Assembly: GCA_946480445.1 (NCBI GenBank)
Contig: CAMLJN010000016.1
Span: 1-64,000 of the forward strand
Direction: 5' to 3'
DNA length: 64,000 nucleotides
From: an uncultured Buttiauxella sp.
Lineage (GTDB): Bacteria; Pseudomonadota; Gammaproteobacteria; Enterobacterales; Enterobacteriaceae
Every line of letters starts with the position of its first letter. Position 1 is the stretch's first letter. The translations under genes and the position numbers were made by a program. The notes beneath the pieces were generated by a model. That model had not been told where the DNA came from. It made no database searches and worked only from the letters and a program-made list of their open reading frames with translations. Of the stretch, positions 49,224-60,102 are shown in pieces.

Positions 49224-51172
49224 TGCCAGAAGTCGGTAGTTTCCTGCTCTGCCTGTCGCTTGGCTGGTCTTTGTTGCTGAGCGTCTATCCGCTGTGGGGC
49301 GTGAAGCGCAACGATGCCCGCCTGATCGGCTCGGCGCGTCCGCTTTCATGGGCACTGTTTCTCACCGTACTGGCCTCGTTTTTAATCCTCGTTTATGCCT
49401 TTGTGGTCAACGACTTCACCGTGCTGTATGTCGCCAGCAACGCCAATACCGAGCTGCCCGTCTGGTATCGGGTGGCGGCAACCTGGGGCGCCCATGAAGG
49501 CTCGTTGATGCTCTGGGTGCTGCTGATGAGCGGATGGACGTTTGCCGTGGCGCTGCTCAGCGGCAGGATGCCGGAACAGGATGTGGCGCGCGTGCTGTCC
49601 GTCATGGGCATGATCAACGTCGGTTTTCTGTTGTTTATCATTTTTACCTCCAACCCGTTTACCCGCACCCTGCCGGACTTCCCTATTGAAGGGCGAGACT
49701 TAAATCCGCTGTTGCAGGATGTAGGGCTGATCTTCCATCCGCCGCTGCTGTATATGGGCTACGTGGGCTTCTCGGTCGCCTTTGCTTTTTCTATTGCCGC
49801 GTTGATGGCAGGCAGGCTGGATACAAACTGGGCGCGCTGGACCCGTCCGTGGACGCTTGCGGCCTGGTCGTTTCTGACCGTTGGCATCGTGCTCGGCTCC
49901 TGGTGGGCCTACTACGAGCTGGGCTGGGGAGGCTGGTGGTTCTGGGACCCGGTGGAGAACGCCTCGTTTATGCCGTGGCTTGCGGGCACCGCGCTTATTC
50001 ATTCGCTTTCGGTCACCGAAAAGCGCGGCAGCTTTAAGGCATGGACCGTGCTATTGGCTATTACGGCATTCTCGCTCTGTCTGCTTGGCACCTTCCTGGT
50101 GCGTTCGGGGGTGCTGGTTTCGGTGCACTCTTTTGCCTCCGATCCTGCCCGCGGCATGTTTATTCTCGCTTTCCTGGTGATTGTGATTGGCGGCTCGCTG
50201 CTGCTGTATGCCGTGAAAGGCAGCAAAGTGCGTTCCCGCGTGGGGAATGGGCTGTGGTCGCGCGAATCCTTCCTGCTCGGCAATAACGTGCTGCTGATTG
50301 CCGCCATGCTGGTGGTGCTGCTGGGAACGTTGCTGCCGCTGGTGCACAAACAGCTGGGCCTGGGCAGTATCTCCATCGGCGAGCCGTTCTTTAACACCAT
50401 GTTTACCGCGCTGATGGCGCCGTTCGCGCTGTTACTGGGCATTGGTCCGCTGGTGCGCTGGCGGCGTGATGAGCCGCAGAAACTCGTCAGACGGCTGGTT
50501 ATTGCGCTGGCGGTGACGCAGGGGCTGGCGCTGGCTCTGCCGTGGCTGATGCAGGACCGTGTGAAGGCAATGACGGTTGTGGGTCTGCTGATGGCCGTCT
50601 GGGTCTTTGTACTGGCATTAATGGAAGTGTATGAACGTGCAACGCATCGCCGCGGGTTGCTGCTGGGATTATGGAAACTGCCGCGCAGCCACTGGGGCAT
50701 GGTGCTCGGCCACTTAGGGCTGGCGGTTACGGTGGTGGGCATTGCCTTTAGCCAGAATTACAGCGTTGAGCGCGATGTGAGAATGAAGACCGGGGACAGC
50801 ATAGATATTCATCAGTATCACTTTGTCTTCCGCGATGTCCACGATCTCGTCGGCCCGAACTACCGTGGCGGTGTAGGGATTATTGACGTTACGCGCAACG
50901 GCAAACCTGAAGCGACGCTGCGGGCAGAAAAGCGCATCTATAACAGCAGCCGTTCGATGATGACCGAAGCGGCCATCGACGCTGGTTTTACCCGGGATCT
51001 GTATGCCGCGCTGGGTGAAGAGCTGGACGACGGCAGCTGGGCCGTGCGTCTGTATTACAAACCGTTCGTACGCTGGATTTGGGTGGGTGGGCTGTTAATG
51101 ACCCTGGGGGGATTATGCTGTCTGCTCGATCCCCGCTACCGTTCGCGTAAAAAAGAGCCGGAGGCCGTATGA
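49220..51172 (+). CDS. ccmF: cytochrome c heme lyase subunit CcmF
   Basis: 650 residues (E. coli 647), large membrane protein that ligates heme to apocytochrome c. The WWD motif [19 protein letters not shown] is present, with about 14 hydrophobic segments and the periplasmic C-terminal domain ([20 protein letters not shown]). Overlaps ccmE by 4 bases and ccmG by 4 bases. Confidence 0.95.
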   Translation: MMPEVGSFLLCLSLGWSLLLSVYPLWGVKRNDARLIGSARPLSWALFLTVLASFLILVYAFVVNDFTVLYVASNANTELPVWYRVAATWGAHEGSLMLWVLLMSGWTFAVALLSGRMPEQDVARVLSVMGMINVGFLLFIIFTSNPFTRTLPDFPIEGRDLNPLLQDVGLIFHPPLLYMGYVGFSVAFAFSIAALMAGRLDTNWARWTRPWTLAAWSFLTVGIVLGSWWAYYELGWGGWWFWDPVENASFMPWLAGTALIHSLSVTEKRGSFKAWTVLLAITAFSLCLLGTFLVRSGVLVSVHSFASDPARGMFILAFLVIVIGGSLLLYAVKGSKVRSRVGNGLWSRESFLLGNNVLLIAAMLVVLLGTLLPLVHKQLGLGSISIGEPFFNTMFTALMAPFALLLGIGPLVRWRRDEPQKLVRRLVIALAVTQGLALALPWLMQDRVKAMTVVGLLMAVWVFVLALMEVYERATHRRGLLLGLWKLPRSHWGMVLGHLGLAVTVVGIAFSQNYSVERDVRMKTGDSIDIHQYHFVFRDVHDLVGPNYRGGVGIIDVTRNGKPEATLRAEKRIYNSSRSMMTEAAIDAGFTRDLYAALGEELDDGSWAVRLYYKPFVRWIWVGGLLMTLGGLCCLLDPRYRSRKKEPEAV

Positions 51173-51726
51173 ACCGTAAAATCTTGTTTATCCCGCTGGC
51201 GCTTTTTTTACTGCTGGCCGCAGCGTTGCTCTGGCAGCTGACGCGCAATGCGCAGGGCGAAGACCCGACCAATCTGGAGTCAGCGCTGATAGGCAAACCG
51301 GTGCCGGTGTTCCGCCTGGAATCGCTGGAAAACCCGGGCAAAATATACGATCAGGCGGTGTTAACGGATGGCAAACCCCTTTTACTGAACGTCTGGGCAA
51401 CCTGGTGCCCGACCTGTCGTGCGGAGCATCAGTTTCTCAACGGTCTGAAGGCGCAGGGCATTCGGGTCGTCGGGATGAACTACAAAGACGAGCGCCGCAA
51501 AGCGATAAGCTGGCTTAACGAGCTGGGCAATCCTTACGCGCTGAGCCTGTTTGACGGTAACGGGATGCTGGGACTGGATCTCGGCGTTTACGGCGCACCA
51601 GAAACCTTTTTGATCGACGGTCAGGGTATTATTCGCTATCGCCACGCCGGCGATCTTAACGATCGCGTCTGGCAGCAGGAGCTTAAGCCGCTGTGGGATA
51701 AATATAACAAGGAGGCTGGCGCATGA
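51169..51726 (+). CDS. ccmG: thiol:disulfide interchange protein CcmG (DsbE)
   Basis: 185 residues. Membrane-anchored thioredoxin-fold reductant of apocytochrome c, with active site WCPTC in NVWATWCPTCRAEH and the GAPETFLID cis-Pro region. Electrons come from DsbD. Overlaps both neighbours by 4 bases. Confidence 0.95.
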   Translation: MNRKILFIPLALFLLLAAALLWQLTRNAQGEDPTNLESALIGKPVPVFRLESLENPGKIYDQAVLTDGKPLLLNVWATWCPTCRAEHQFLNGLKAQGIRVVGMNYKDERRKAISWLNELGNPYALSLFDGNGMLGLDLGVYGAPETFLIDGQGIIRYRHAGDLNDRVWQQELKPLWDKYNKEAGA

Positions 51727-52802
51727 AACGCGGTTTGCTTTTTCTCGTCGCGCTGGTGCTTTCCTTTTCAGTCTCGGCTGCTATCGACACCTTTACCTTT
51801 AAAGATGAAGCGCAAGAGCAGCAGTTTCGCGAGCTGACCGAACAGCTGCGCTGCCCGAAATGCCAGAATAACAGCATTGCTGATTCCAACGCGATGATCG
51901 CCTCGGATATGCGCCTGAAGGTCTATGAGCTGATGCAGCAGGGCCAGAGCAAGCAGCAGATTGTTGACTATATGGTGGCACGTTACGGCCACTTTGTGAC
52001 CTACGAGCCGCCGGTCACGCCGTCCACCCTTATCCTCTGGGTACTGCCGGTGCTGGTGATTATCGGCGGGGTGGGTGTCATAGTGGTGCGCAGCCGCAAA
52101 CGACGGGTCTGGTTTAGCGAAGAAGATGACACCCCCGAACATCGCGAGCCTGCCTCAAAAATCAGCTACTGGATTTTTGCCCCGGGCGCGGTGGTGTTGA
52201 TGGCCGTGAGCATTGGGGTATATCTGAAAGTTTCCGGTATTAAGCAGGTGCGCGAGTGGCAGCAGGTTACCCGGCAAACGCCTCAGCTCTTACAGCGGGT
52301 GATGGATCCAAATGCCGAGCCGCTTAATATGGAGGATATGGCGCGTCTGGGGCTGGGATTACGTACCCGTTTGCAGCAGGACCCTGATAATATTGAGGGC
52401 TGGATGATGCTGGGGCGAATTGGTATGGTGCTAAATAACGCAAGTACCGCTACACAAGCCTTTGCACATGCATATAAACTGTCGCCCACTAACGGCGATG
52501 TAAAGCTGGGCTATGCTGAAGTATTGACTCGTTCAGGCGATCCGCAGGACAACCTTCTGGGAGGGCGTCTTCTGCGTGAAATGCTAAAGACGGAGCATAC
52601 AAATGTTCGCGTACTAAGTCTGTTTGCCTTTAATGCTTTCGAGCAGCAGCAATATCCTGAGGCGATAGGTGCCTGGCAGATTATGCTGCGGTTATTACCG
52701 GCGAGCGACGAGCGACGTGCCGTGATCGAGCGCAGTATCGAACAGGCAAAGGCCCAGGCGGGGAAGGACATCGCCACACCTGAGAACGCAGATAAACAAT
52801 AA
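51723..52802 (+). CDS. ccmH: cytochrome c maturation protein CcmH (fused CcmH-CcmI form)
   Basis: 359 residues (E. coli 350). The N-terminal redox domain has RCPKCQN (C44, C47) after a signal peptide, two transmembrane segments follow (about 100-120 and 140-160), and the C-terminal half has TPR-like repeats corresponding to CcmI of other bacteria. Last gene of the ccm operon. mlaA begins 13 bases after its stop, so read-through into mlaA is likely. Confidence 0.94.
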   Translation: MKRGLLFLVALVLSFSVSAAIDTFTFKDEAQEQQFRELTEQLRCPKCQNNSIADSNAMIASDMRLKVYELMQQGQSKQQIVDYMVARYGHFVTYEPPVTPSTLILWVLPVLVIIGGVGVIVVRSRKRRVWFSEEDDTPEHREPASKISYWIFAPGAVVLMAVSIGVYLKVSGIKQVREWQQVTRQTPQLLQRVMDPNAEPLNMEDMARLGLGLRTRLQQDPDNIEGWMMLGRIGMVLNNASTATQAFAHAYKLSPTNGDVKLGYAEVLTRSGDPQDNLLGGRLLREMLKTEHTNVRVLSLFAFNAFEQQQYPEAIGAWQIMLRLLPASDERRAVIERSIEQAKAQAGKDIATPENADKQ

Positions 52803-52815
52803 CAGGGAGACGCAT

Positions 52816-53574
52816 ATGAATTTTCGCCTGACCGGACTGGCTCTGGCTACGACGCTATTGGTCGGCTGTGCCAGTTCTGGCGACCAGCAGTCACAGGGGC
52901 GCTCGGATCCGCTCGAAGGGTTCAACCGCACAATGTACAACTTCAACTTTAACGTGTTGGATCCGTACGTGGTGCGCCCTGTCGCCGTGGCCTGGCGTGA
53001 TTATGTGCCGCAGCCTGCGCGCAACGGCTTAAGCAACTTCACCGGCAACCTTGAAGAGCCGGCCATCATGGCGAACTATTTCCTGCAGGGCGATCCGTAC
53101 CAGGGAATGGTGCACTTTACCCGCTTCTTCCTGAATACCTTGCTGGGCATGGGCGGCTTTATCGACGTGGCGGGCCTTGCCAATCCGAAGCTGCAACGTG
53201 AGGAGCCGCATCGCTTTGGCTCAACGCTCGGCCATTATGGCGTGGGCTACGGACCTTACGTTCAGCTGCCGTTCTATGGCAGCTTCACGCTGCGTGACGA
53301 CGGTGGCGACTACGTGGATACGCTCTATCCGGTGCTCTCCTGGCTGACCTGGCCGATGTCTATCGGGAAATGGACGATCGAAGGTATTGAAACGCGTGCG
53401 CAGCTGCTGGATTCTGACGGTCTGCTTAAGCAGTCTTCCGATCCGTACATTATGGTGCGCGAAGCCTACTTCCAGCGTCATGACTTTATCGCCAACGGCG
53501 GGAAGCTTTCTCCGGAAGCTAACCCGAACGCGGCGGCGATTGAAGATGACCTGAAAGATATAGATTCGCAGTAG
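52816..53574 (+). CDS. mlaA: MlaA (VacJ), outer-membrane phospholipid-removal lipoprotein
   Basis: Removes phospholipids from the outer leaflet of the outer membrane together with OmpC and hands them to MlaC. 252 residues (E. coli 251). Lipobox LLVGC with Cys18, followed by the MlaA core DPLEGFNRTMYNFNFNVLD and GLGGFIDVA-like GMGGFIDVAGL. AGGGAGAC precedes the ATG. Normally next to yfdC; here it sits behind ccmH. Confidence 0.95.
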   Translation: MNFRLTGLALATTLLVGCASSGDQQSQGRSDPLEGFNRTMYNFNFNVLDPYVVRPVAVAWRDYVPQPARNGLSNFTGNLEEPAIMANYFLQGDPYQGMVHFTRFFLNTLLGMGGFIDVAGLANPKLQREEPHRFGSTLGHYGVGYGPYVQLPFYGSFTLRDDGGDYVDTLYPVLSWLTWPMSIGKWTIEGIETRAQLLDSDGLLKQSSDPYIMVREAYFQRHDFIANGGKLSPEANPNAAAIEDDLKDIDSQ

Positions 53575-53584
53575 GCGATAAGCA

Positions 53585-53618
53585 TAAAAAAAGGCGAACC
53601 CAGGGGTTCGCCTTTTTT
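53585..53618. terminator. bidirectional terminator between mlaA and fadL
   Basis: AAGGCGAACCC/GGGGTTCGCCTT stem with an A-run before and a T-run after, serving both convergent genes. Confidence 0.92.
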
Positions 53619-53638
53619 GTGCCAGCTTTCGGCAGCTA

Positions 53639-54969
53639 TCAGAACGCGTAGTTGAAGTTCATGCCATACAGCCAGGCTTTCCCTTCTGAACGGAAGGTAT
53701 AGGGGCCTTCTTTGATCTCTACGTGCTGACCGTGCATATAAGAGACGCCAACATCGACAGAAGCATCTTCGTTAAACGCATAGGTTGTCCCCGCGCTCAG
53801 CCACAGACGGTCCTGATCCGGGATAGAGATAGAACGGTTTTCAGCCGGAACCGGGCTATCGTCAAATGCGATACCGGTGCGGAAGGTCCAGTTCTTATCC
53901 ATAAAGTAGGTGGTACCCAGGGCGATGCGGTACGCGTCTTTGAATTTCTCGTCCTTCTGGAACAGCGTCTGGCCATCGGTGCCGGTGGCTTTCAGCTCCT
54001 GGAACTGGCTCCAGCTGGTGTAGGTCAGGCTGTAGTGGATAGCCCACTGCGGCGCGACTTTGTTGTAACCAGACAGCTCCCACATTTCCGGCAGATTCAG
54101 GGTCAGAGAACCCGGAACGGTTTGCCCATTGGTGCCGGACGGCAGGCCATAACCGGACAGCAGCGGGTTATAGGCGGACGGCAGGCTGCTCTTATAGTCG
54201 CCGTCGAAGTCGACTTTGATTTCTGAGCGGTAGGTGAAGCCGTAGCGGTTGTCTTTATCCACTTCATACAGGATACCGGCGTTCCAGCCGAGAAGCCCCA
54301 CTCATCGCCTTTCAGGTGGGCAATCTGAGTATCAGCAGGGATCTGTGATACCGGACCTGCCAGTTGAGGAGGCAATTTACCGGAGCCTGCGATCAGCTGT
54401 GGTAAGTCACCGGCATAGCGCTCGATTTTCGCTTTGGCATAGACCGCATCAAAACCGAGGCCGAAGCTCCAGTTGTTGTTTAAGCGATAGGCACCGCTGA
54501 GGTTCAGGTTCAGCGTCTCAAGGTCGGTTTTACCGGCCACTGAACCCGCCGTGTAGTCGTTGTTGAACTCGGTCGCCAGACCGTAGTTGGAGGTCACGGA
54601 AGCGCCCCAACCGAACTGCTCGTTGATTGGCGCCACGAAATGCAGGTTCGGTACCCAGGCCGTTGGCGCGATGTTGTCCGCGTTGGTGCTGCGACCTGAT
54701 GGAGAACGACCGGAGATGTTGACGTCCGGATCGACGAATACCGCACCGCCGGAGAACATTGGACGGTCAAACATCATAATGGTGGCAGGGTTGCGGCTGG
54801 CAGAGCCCGCATTATCCGCTACCGCACCTTCCCCGGAATAAGCTCGGCCAAGGCCAGAGGAAGAGAACTCGTTTAATTGAAAGCCGGCTGAGTACGCCTG
54901 CGAGGAGACAATTGCCACTGCAACCGCGAGGGCTGACTTTGTAAACAGGTTTTTCTGGCTCATGACCAA
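53639..54969 (-). pseudogene. fadL: fadL (long-chain fatty acid outer-membrane transporter), frameshifted
   Basis: FadL takes up long-chain fatty acids through a 14-strand barrel. The first part (start at 54969, signal peptide [17 protein letters not shown], through HLKGDEWGF) and the second part ([20 protein letters not shown] to the terminal FNYAF) lie in different frames and meet near 54288-54294. There the coding strand reads ggc ttc tcg gct where ggc ttc ggc tgg is expected, that is two extra bases (a doubled TC) or one base lost. As written the protein stops shortly after WGFSAGT. Everything else is well conserved, the two FadR-like sites upstream are kept and the frame after the lesion is clean, so this is either a very recent mutation or a sequencing error. 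Confidence 0.9.
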
Positions 54970-55056
54970 AACCTCATAATAGATTTATTTTTATACAAAT
55001 AATGTTACACACGGTAACAGGAGCGCGAATAGTAGGGGCTGATCGGATACAGAGAA

Positions 55057-55067
55057 ATCTGACCAGT
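55057..55067. promoter_or_regulatory. FadR-like half site upstream of fadL
   Basis: ATCTGACCAGT resembles the FadR operator core (CTGGTCNGACCAG family). Together with 55079-55090 it forms a pair, as E. coli fadL also has two FadR sites. Confidence 0.55.
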
Positions 55068-55078
55068 GGCGAGAGTAT

Positions 55079-55090
55079 AGGTCTGACCAG
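55079..55090. promoter_or_regulatory. FadR-like operator upstream of fadL
   Basis: AGGTCTGACCAG contains the GGTCNGACC FadR core (55080-55088), 111-119 bases upstream of the fadL start, consistent with acyl-CoA-responsive repression. Confidence 0.65.
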
Positions 55091-55336
55091 CCAGAATGTT
55101 GCAAGGTTGTTTCTAAAGATTTTCAAGTTTGATCGTTAAAACGAGATCTGCCTGGCAAAAATGCGGCCAGGGTTTCTCATTCAGGCGAGTGAAATTTGTT
55201 TTAGATCAGTTTTAAGTGTGATTTTGCTCACTTAACGGAGGAGACAAAATTAACGACTGGAGACGCTTCAACAGGGAGCGTAAAATAAGCAGCAATTGTT
55301 TAGTCCTTTTCGCGTTTAAATACAGAGGAAATCATA

Positions 55337-55621
55337 ATGAGTAAAAACACCGCTGATGAAACCCCGGTTTGCTGCTGTATTGATGTTGGTTCCATCATCG
55401 ACAACACCGATTGCACCGCGAGCTACAGCCGGGTCTTTGCCAACAAGGCGCAGGCAGACGAAACCCTGGCAGCGCTGAGCGCGAAGGCTCGTGAAGTGGA
55501 ATCTGAACCGTGCAAAATTGTGCCGACCTACACCGAGGTCGCTGAAGGCGTGCGTCTGGATATCGACTTTATCTTCAGCTGCCAGGCTGAAACCATGATC
55601 TTCCAGCTCGGCCTGCGTTAA
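55337..55621 (+). CDS. yfcZ: YfcZ/YiiS family protein
   Basis: 94 residues, UPF0381 family, same length and position (between fadL and fadI) as E. coli YfcZ. Function unknown. Landmarks are CCCIDVGSIIDN, FANKAQADETLAALSAKARE and a C-terminal FSCQAETMIFQLGLR. GAGGAAA precedes the ATG. No membrane segment or signal peptide. Confidence 0.93.
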   Translation: MSKNTADETPVCCCIDVGSIIDNTDCTASYSRVFANKAQADETLAALSAKAREVESEPCKIVPTYTEVAEGVRLDIDFIFSCQAETMIFQLGLR

Positions 55622-55639
55622 GTTTATTTTCTGCTCCAG

Positions 55640-55668
55640 CGGTGGATGGCGTTCTCGCTTATCCACCC
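55640..55668. repeat. REP-like palindrome after yfcZ
   Basis: CGGTGGATGGCG / CGCTTATCCACC, closely matching the element after glk (15536-15564), including the TTATCCACC tail. Confidence 0.65.
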
Positions 55669-55800
55669 TGTCTCTGTCTTTTTTTTGTCGGTCAGGCTAG
55701 CTTCGCGCCCCCGACTCATCCTGCCTTAAAGCGTGTCGTTCCTCCCAATTTTTCAGTCGGCCGGTTGGCTGAATGTAACTTTTTAGTTAAAACTGTGATC

Positions 55801-55811
55801 AGGTCAGACCA
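55801..55811. promoter_or_regulatory. FadR-like operator of the fadIJ operon
   Basis: AGGTCAGACCA contains the perfect FadR core GGTCAGACC, 40-49 bases upstream of the fadI start. Confidence 0.7.
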
Positions 55812-55849
55812 CTATTGGTTCAGTGACATTTTTTTTACAGGGGAACGTT

Positions 55850-57160
55850 ATGAGTCAGGCACTTCCGCTGGTGACCCGTCAGGGTGACCGTATTGCCATC
55901 GTCAGTGGTTTGCGCACGCCGTTTGCGCGTCAGGCGACGGCTTTCCACGGTGTTCCCGCAATCGACCTGGGGAATATGGTGGTCAGCGAGCTGCTGGCAC
56001 GCAGTGAAATCCCTCCGGAAATTATCGAACAGCTCGTTTTCGGCCAGGTCGTGCAGATGCCGGAAGCGCCAAATATTGCCCGCGAAATCGTCCTGGGCAC
56101 GGGCATGAGCGTGCATACTGATGCTTATAGCGTAAGCCGCGCCTGTGCGACGAGTTTCCAGGCCGTGGCGAACGTGGCCGAAAGTTTGCTGGCGGGCACC
56201 ATTCGCGCCGGGATCGCCGGCGGGGCAGACTCATCTTCCGTCTTGCCCATCGGCGTGAGTAAAAAGCTGGGGCGTACGCTGGTGGATGTGAACAAAGCCC
56301 GCACGCTCGGGCAGCGTCTGAAACTCTTTTCACGCCTGCGCCCGCGAGATTTGCTGCCCGTGCCTCCGGCGGTGGCTGAATACTCCACCGGCTTAAGGAT
56401 GGGGGATACCGCCGAGCAGATGGCAAAAACGCACGGCATCACCCGCGAGCAGCAGGATGCGCTGGCGCATCGCTCCCATGAACGGGCCGCCCAGGCCTGG
56501 CAGGAGGGCAAGCTCGCCGAGGAAGTGATGACCGCTTTCATTCCGCCGTACCGCCAGCCGTTTAGCGAAGATAACAATGTGCGTAAAGGTTCGTCGCTTG
56601 CGGATTACGCCAAACTGCGTCCTGCTTTCGACCGTAAACACGGCACCGTCACGGCGGCGAACAGCACCCCGTTAACGGATGGTGCTGCGGCTGTGATTCT
56701 GATGACGGAGTCCCGCGCCAGAGAGCTTGGCCTTAAGCCGCTGGGCTTTTTACGCAGCTATGCTTTTACCGCCGTGGATGTCTGGAAAGATATGCTGCTT
56801 GGCCCTGCCTGGGCGACGCCTCTTGCTCTTGAGAGAGCGGGCATTACGCTTGGCGATCTGACCCTTTTTGATATGCATGAAGCTTTTGCCGCCCAGACGC
56901 TGGCCAATTTGAAAATGCTTTCCAGCGAGCGGTTCGCTCGTGATGTGCTCGGCCGCTCCCACGCCACCGGAGAGGTGGATGACGCGAAATTTAACGTGCT
57001 CGGCGGTTCAATTGCCTACGGGCATCCGTTTGCGGCTACCGGCGCACGCATGATTACCCAGACGCTGCATGAACTTCGTCGTCGCGGCGGTGGATTGGGC
57101 CTGGTGACGGCCTGCGCGGCAGGTGGCCTGGGGGCAGCAATGGTTCTGGAGGTCGAATAA
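55850..57160 (+). CDS. fadI: 3-ketoacyl-CoA thiolase FadI
   Basis: Anaerobic beta-oxidation thiolase, subunit of the FadIJ complex. 436 residues, the same as E. coli. The active-site C99 lies in [27 protein letters not shown] and [15 protein letters not shown] hold the His and second Cys. AGGGGAAC precedes the ATG at 55850; the frame extends 9 codons upstream without support. Ends overlapping fadJ by 1 base. Confidence 0.96.
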   Translation: MSQALPLVTRQGDRIAIVSGLRTPFARQATAFHGVPAIDLGNMVVSELLARSEIPPEIIEQLVFGQVVQMPEAPNIAREIVLGTGMSVHTDAYSVSRACATSFQAVANVAESLLAGTIRAGIAGGADSSSVLPIGVSKKLGRTLVDVNKARTLGQRLKLFSRLRPRDLLPVPPAVAEYSTGLRMGDTAEQMAKTHGITREQQDALAHRSHERAAQAWQEGKLAEEVMTAFIPPYRQPFSEDNNVRKGSSLADYAKLRPAFDRKHGTVTAANSTPLTDGAAAVILMTESRARELGLKPLGFLRSYAFTAVDVWKDMLLGPAWATPLALERAGITLGDLTLFDMHEAFAAQTLANLKMLSSERFARDVLGRSHATGEVDDAKFNVLGGSIAYGHPFAATGARMITQTLHELRRRGGGLGLVTACAAGGLGAAMVLEVE

Positions 57161-59319
57161 TGGAACAGACAAGCGCATTCTCGCTGCACATTCGTCTGGA
57201 TAACGTAGCGGTCGTGACGATTGACGTGCCCGGCGAAAAAATGAATACCCTCAAGGCATCCTTTGCTCCGGAGGTGCACGCGATAATCAAGCAGGTCAGA
57301 GATAACAGCGCCTTACAGGGCCTGGTGTTTATCTCCGGCAAAGCGGACAACTTCATCGCCGGGGCGGACATCAATATGATCGCCGGTTGCAAAACGGCGC
57401 AAGAAGCACAGTCTCTGGCGCGTCAGGGCCAGCAGATAATGGCGGAAATTGCCGCGTTGCCCATTCCCGTGGTGGCCGCCATTCATGGTGCCTGCCTCGG
57501 CGGAGGGCTTGAGCTGGCGCTGGCCTGCCATTCGCGAATCTGTACCGACGATGAAAAAACGAAGCTGGGCCTGCCGGAAGTGCAGCTTGGCCTGCTGCCG
57601 GGATCCGGCGGCACGCAGCGGCTGCCTCGTCTGGTTGGCATCAGCAACGCGCTGGAGATGATCCTCACCGGCAAACAGCTGCGTCCGCGCCAGGCCCTGA
57701 AGCTTGGGCTGGTCGACGACGTAGTGCCGCAGTCTGTGTTACTTAACGCAGCCGTTGAGCTGGTGCTTAAGGGCCGCAAACCTTCACGCATTTTGCCCGT
57801 TCGCGAACGTGTTCTGGCAGGCCCTCTCGGACGTTCGCTGCTGTTTAATATCGTTAGCAAGAAAACGGAACAGAAAACTAAAGGTAATTACCCCGCCACG
57901 CAGCGCATTCTGGAGGTGGTAAAGACGGGCCTGGAGCAGGGAGCGAACAGCGGTTACGAAGCGGAGGCGAAAGCCTTTGGCGAGCTGGCGATGACCCCAC
58001 AATCAGCGGCGCTTCGCGGCATATTTTTCGCCAGCACTGAGCTTAAAAAAGAGCAGGGCGGTGATGCTGAGCCTCGCCCGATAAACGCCGTTGGGGTATT
58101 GGGTGGCGGCCTGATGGGCGGCGGTATTGCCTATGTTACGGCGACGAAAGGTCAGCTTCCGGTTCGCATCAAAGATATCGGCAACGAAGGCATCAACCAC
58201 GCGTTGAAGTATAGCTGGGATCTGTTGGATAAAAAAGTGCGCCGTCGGCACATGAAAGCGGCAGAACGCCTGCGGGAAATGGCGCGCATTTCCGGCGGTA
58301 CGGATTATCGCGGTTTCCACAGCCGTGACATTGTGGTGGAGGCCGTTTTCGAAGACCTGGCTCTTAAGCAAAAAATGGTGGCTGAAATTGAGCAACATGC
58401 CGCGCCGCACACCGTTTTCGCCTCTAATACCTCGTCTTTACCCATTGCGGACATTGCCGCTAACGCCGCGCGTCCGCAGCAGATTATCGGCCTGCACTAC
58501 TTCAGCCCGGTCGACAAAATGCCGTTGGTCGAAGTCATCCCTCACGCGGGAACCTCTGCGGAAACCATTTCCACAACGGTGGCCCTGGCTAAAAAACAGG
58601 GCAAAACGGCGATCGTTGTGGGTGACAGCGCCGGTTTTTATGTCAACCGCATCCTGGCACCTTACGTTAATGAAGCGATGCGCTGTCTGGTGGAAGGAGA
58701 GCCGATCGATAAAATTGATGAGGCGCTGGTGAAGTTTGGTTTCCCGGTGGGGCCAATCCAACTTTTGGATGAGGTGGGCATCGACGTAGGGACTAAAATT
58801 AGTCCAATCCTTGAGCAAGCCTACGGTGAACGTTTTGCAGCCCCGGGTGCGATTGCAGAAATATTGAACGACGATCGCAAAGGGAGAAAAAATGGCCGTG
58901 GTTTCTATCTTTATGGTGCAAAAGGGCGTAAAAGCAAAAAACAGGTTGACCCTGCTGTTTACAGGCTTATTGGCGTGGCGCCGAAAGGGCAGCTGGCGGC
59001 AAAAGACGTCGCTGAACGCTGCGTATTGATGATGCTCAATGAGGCCGCGCGCTGTCTTGATGAAGGCGTCGTTCGCAGCGCTCGTGACGGGGACATTGGG
59101 GCCGTGTTTGGCATTGGCTTCCCCCCTTTCCTGGGCGGTCCTTTTCGCTATATGGACAGCCTGGGCGCCGGAGAGGTTGTTGCCAGACTGCAACGCCTGG
59201 CCGGTCAGTACGGGGAGCGTTTCTCCCCCTGCGCAAGACTGCAGGAGATGGCAGAAAACAACCTTACTTTTTGGGGAACAATGAACCCTGCGCCGGAAGT
59301 CGGGGTCAAAGAAGCATGA
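57160..59319 (+). CDS. fadJ: fatty acid oxidation multienzyme subunit FadJ
   Basis: 719 residues (E. coli 714). The N-terminal enoyl-CoA hydratase domain ([45 protein letters not shown]) occupies about 1-290. The 3-hydroxyacyl-CoA dehydrogenase domain (NAD loop [15 protein letters not shown], then [24 protein letters not shown]) occupies about 310-600, followed by the C-terminal dehydrogenase domain. Works with FadI in beta-oxidation. Confidence 0.96.
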   Translation: MEQTSAFSLHIRLDNVAVVTIDVPGEKMNTLKASFAPEVHAIIKQVRDNSALQGLVFISGKADNFIAGADINMIAGCKTAQEAQSLARQGQQIMAEIAALPIPVVAAIHGACLGGGLELALACHSRICTDDEKTKLGLPEVQLGLLPGSGGTQRLPRLVGISNALEMILTGKQLRPRQALKLGLVDDVVPQSVLLNAAVELVLKGRKPSRILPVRERVLAGPLGRSLLFNIVSKKTEQKTKGNYPATQRILEVVKTGLEQGANSGYEAEAKAFGELAMTPQSAALRGIFFASTELKKEQGGDAEPRPINAVGVLGGGLMGGGIAYVTATKGQLPVRIKDIGNEGINHALKYSWDLLDKKVRRRHMKAAERLREMARISGGTDYRGFHSRDIVVEAVFEDLALKQKMVAEIEQHAAPHTVFASNTSSLPIADIAANAARPQQIIGLHYFSPVDKMPLVEVIPHAGTSAETISTTVALAKKQGKTAIVVGDSAGFYVNRILAPYVNEAMRCLVEGEPIDKIDEALVKFGFPVGPIQLLDEVGIDVGTKISPILEQAYGERFAAPGAIAEILNDDRKGRKNGRGFYLYGAKGRKSKKQVDPAVYRLIGVAPKGQLAAKDVAERCVLMMLNEAARCLDEGVVRSARDGDIGAVFGIGFPPFLGGPFRYMDSLGAGEVVARLQRLAGQYGERFSPCARLQEMAENNLTFWGTMNPAPEVGVKEA

Positions 59320-59527
59320 GTTTAGCCGGTCTACAGGCCGGCAAGGAACTCGGTGAATGGACGCTGGTCGGTTAATGTGTAAACAGGAATTGACTATACT
59401 TGCAGCAATAAGGTAAAAGACAGCGTTTCATTCGATGAACGGATAAGGCACAATGCCCGGCTGCTGAATATATCCTCTCCTGCTGGAGGGGAATTGCAGC
59501 ATTCCTGGTTAACAAAAGCGGTGCAAT
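59320..59527. other. 208-base gap before sixA
   Basis: Contains TTGACT near 59391 and a CCTCTCCTGCTGGAGGGG hairpin near 59475-59492. Probably the sixA promoter region and fadJ mRNA end; nothing else seen. Confidence 0.35.
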
Positions 59528-60016
59528 ATGCAAGTTTTTATCATGCGTCACGGCGACGCAGCACTCGATGCTGCCAGCGACTCGGTACGTCCTTTGACCC
59601 AGTGTGGTTGCGACGAATCCCGGGTGATGGCAACCTGGCTCAAAGGCCAGGTCGCAAATATCGAGCGTGTTCTGGTGAGCCCTTACCTGCGAGCTGAACA
59701 GACCCTGGACGTAGTGCGTGAAGCACTTACTCTCCCGGAAAAAGAAGATATCCTCCCGGAATTAACCCCGTGCGGCGATGTCGGCCTGGTGAGCGGTTAT
59801 TTACAGACGCTGGCTAATGAAGGCGTTGAATCGGCGCTGGTGGTTTCCCACCTGCCGCTGGTTGGTTACCTGGTGTCTGAGCTCTGCCCTGAAGAGACGC
59901 CACCCATGTTCAGCACCTCGGCCATTGCCAACGTCACCCTGGATGCTCAAACCGGTAAAGGGGTGTTTAACTGGCAGATGAGCCCTTGCAACCTGAAGGT
60001 CGCGAAAGCCATCTGA
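59528..60016 (+). CDS. sixA: phosphohistidine phosphatase SixA
   Basis: Removes phosphate from histidine of phosphotransfer proteins (ArcB Hpt; NPr of the nitrogen PTS). 162 residues (E. coli 161). The catalytic RHG motif has H8 in IMRHGDAALDA; VSHLPLVGYLVSEL holds the second His. Single-gene unit followed by two hairpins and the candidate RNA copy B. Confidence 0.95.
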   Translation: MQVFIMRHGDAALDAASDSVRPLTQCGCDESRVMATWLKGQVANIERVLVSPYLRAEQTLDVVREALTLPEKEDILPELTPCGDVGLVSGYLQTLANEGVESALVVSHLPLVGYLVSELCPEETPPMFSTSAIANVTLDAQTGKGVFNWQMSPCNLKVAKAI

Positions 60017-60036
60017 ACGCCGTCAGCATGAAAAAA

Positions 60037-60102
60037 GAGCCGCAAATGCGGCCCTTAAGATGGCAAACAAAGAAGGAAAAAACGTGATTTTTCCTTCTTT
60101 GT
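60037..60102. repeat. two hairpins downstream of sixA
   Basis: A GAGCCGCAAATGCGGC stem-loop (60037-60052) is followed by a perfect 15-bp inverted repeat, ACAAAGAAGGAAAAA/TTTTTCCTTCTTTGT (60067-60102). The first stem-loop is repeated exactly at the terminator at 60199. The second hairpin could work as a bidirectional terminator because its arms contain A5 and T5 runs. Confidence 0.65.
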
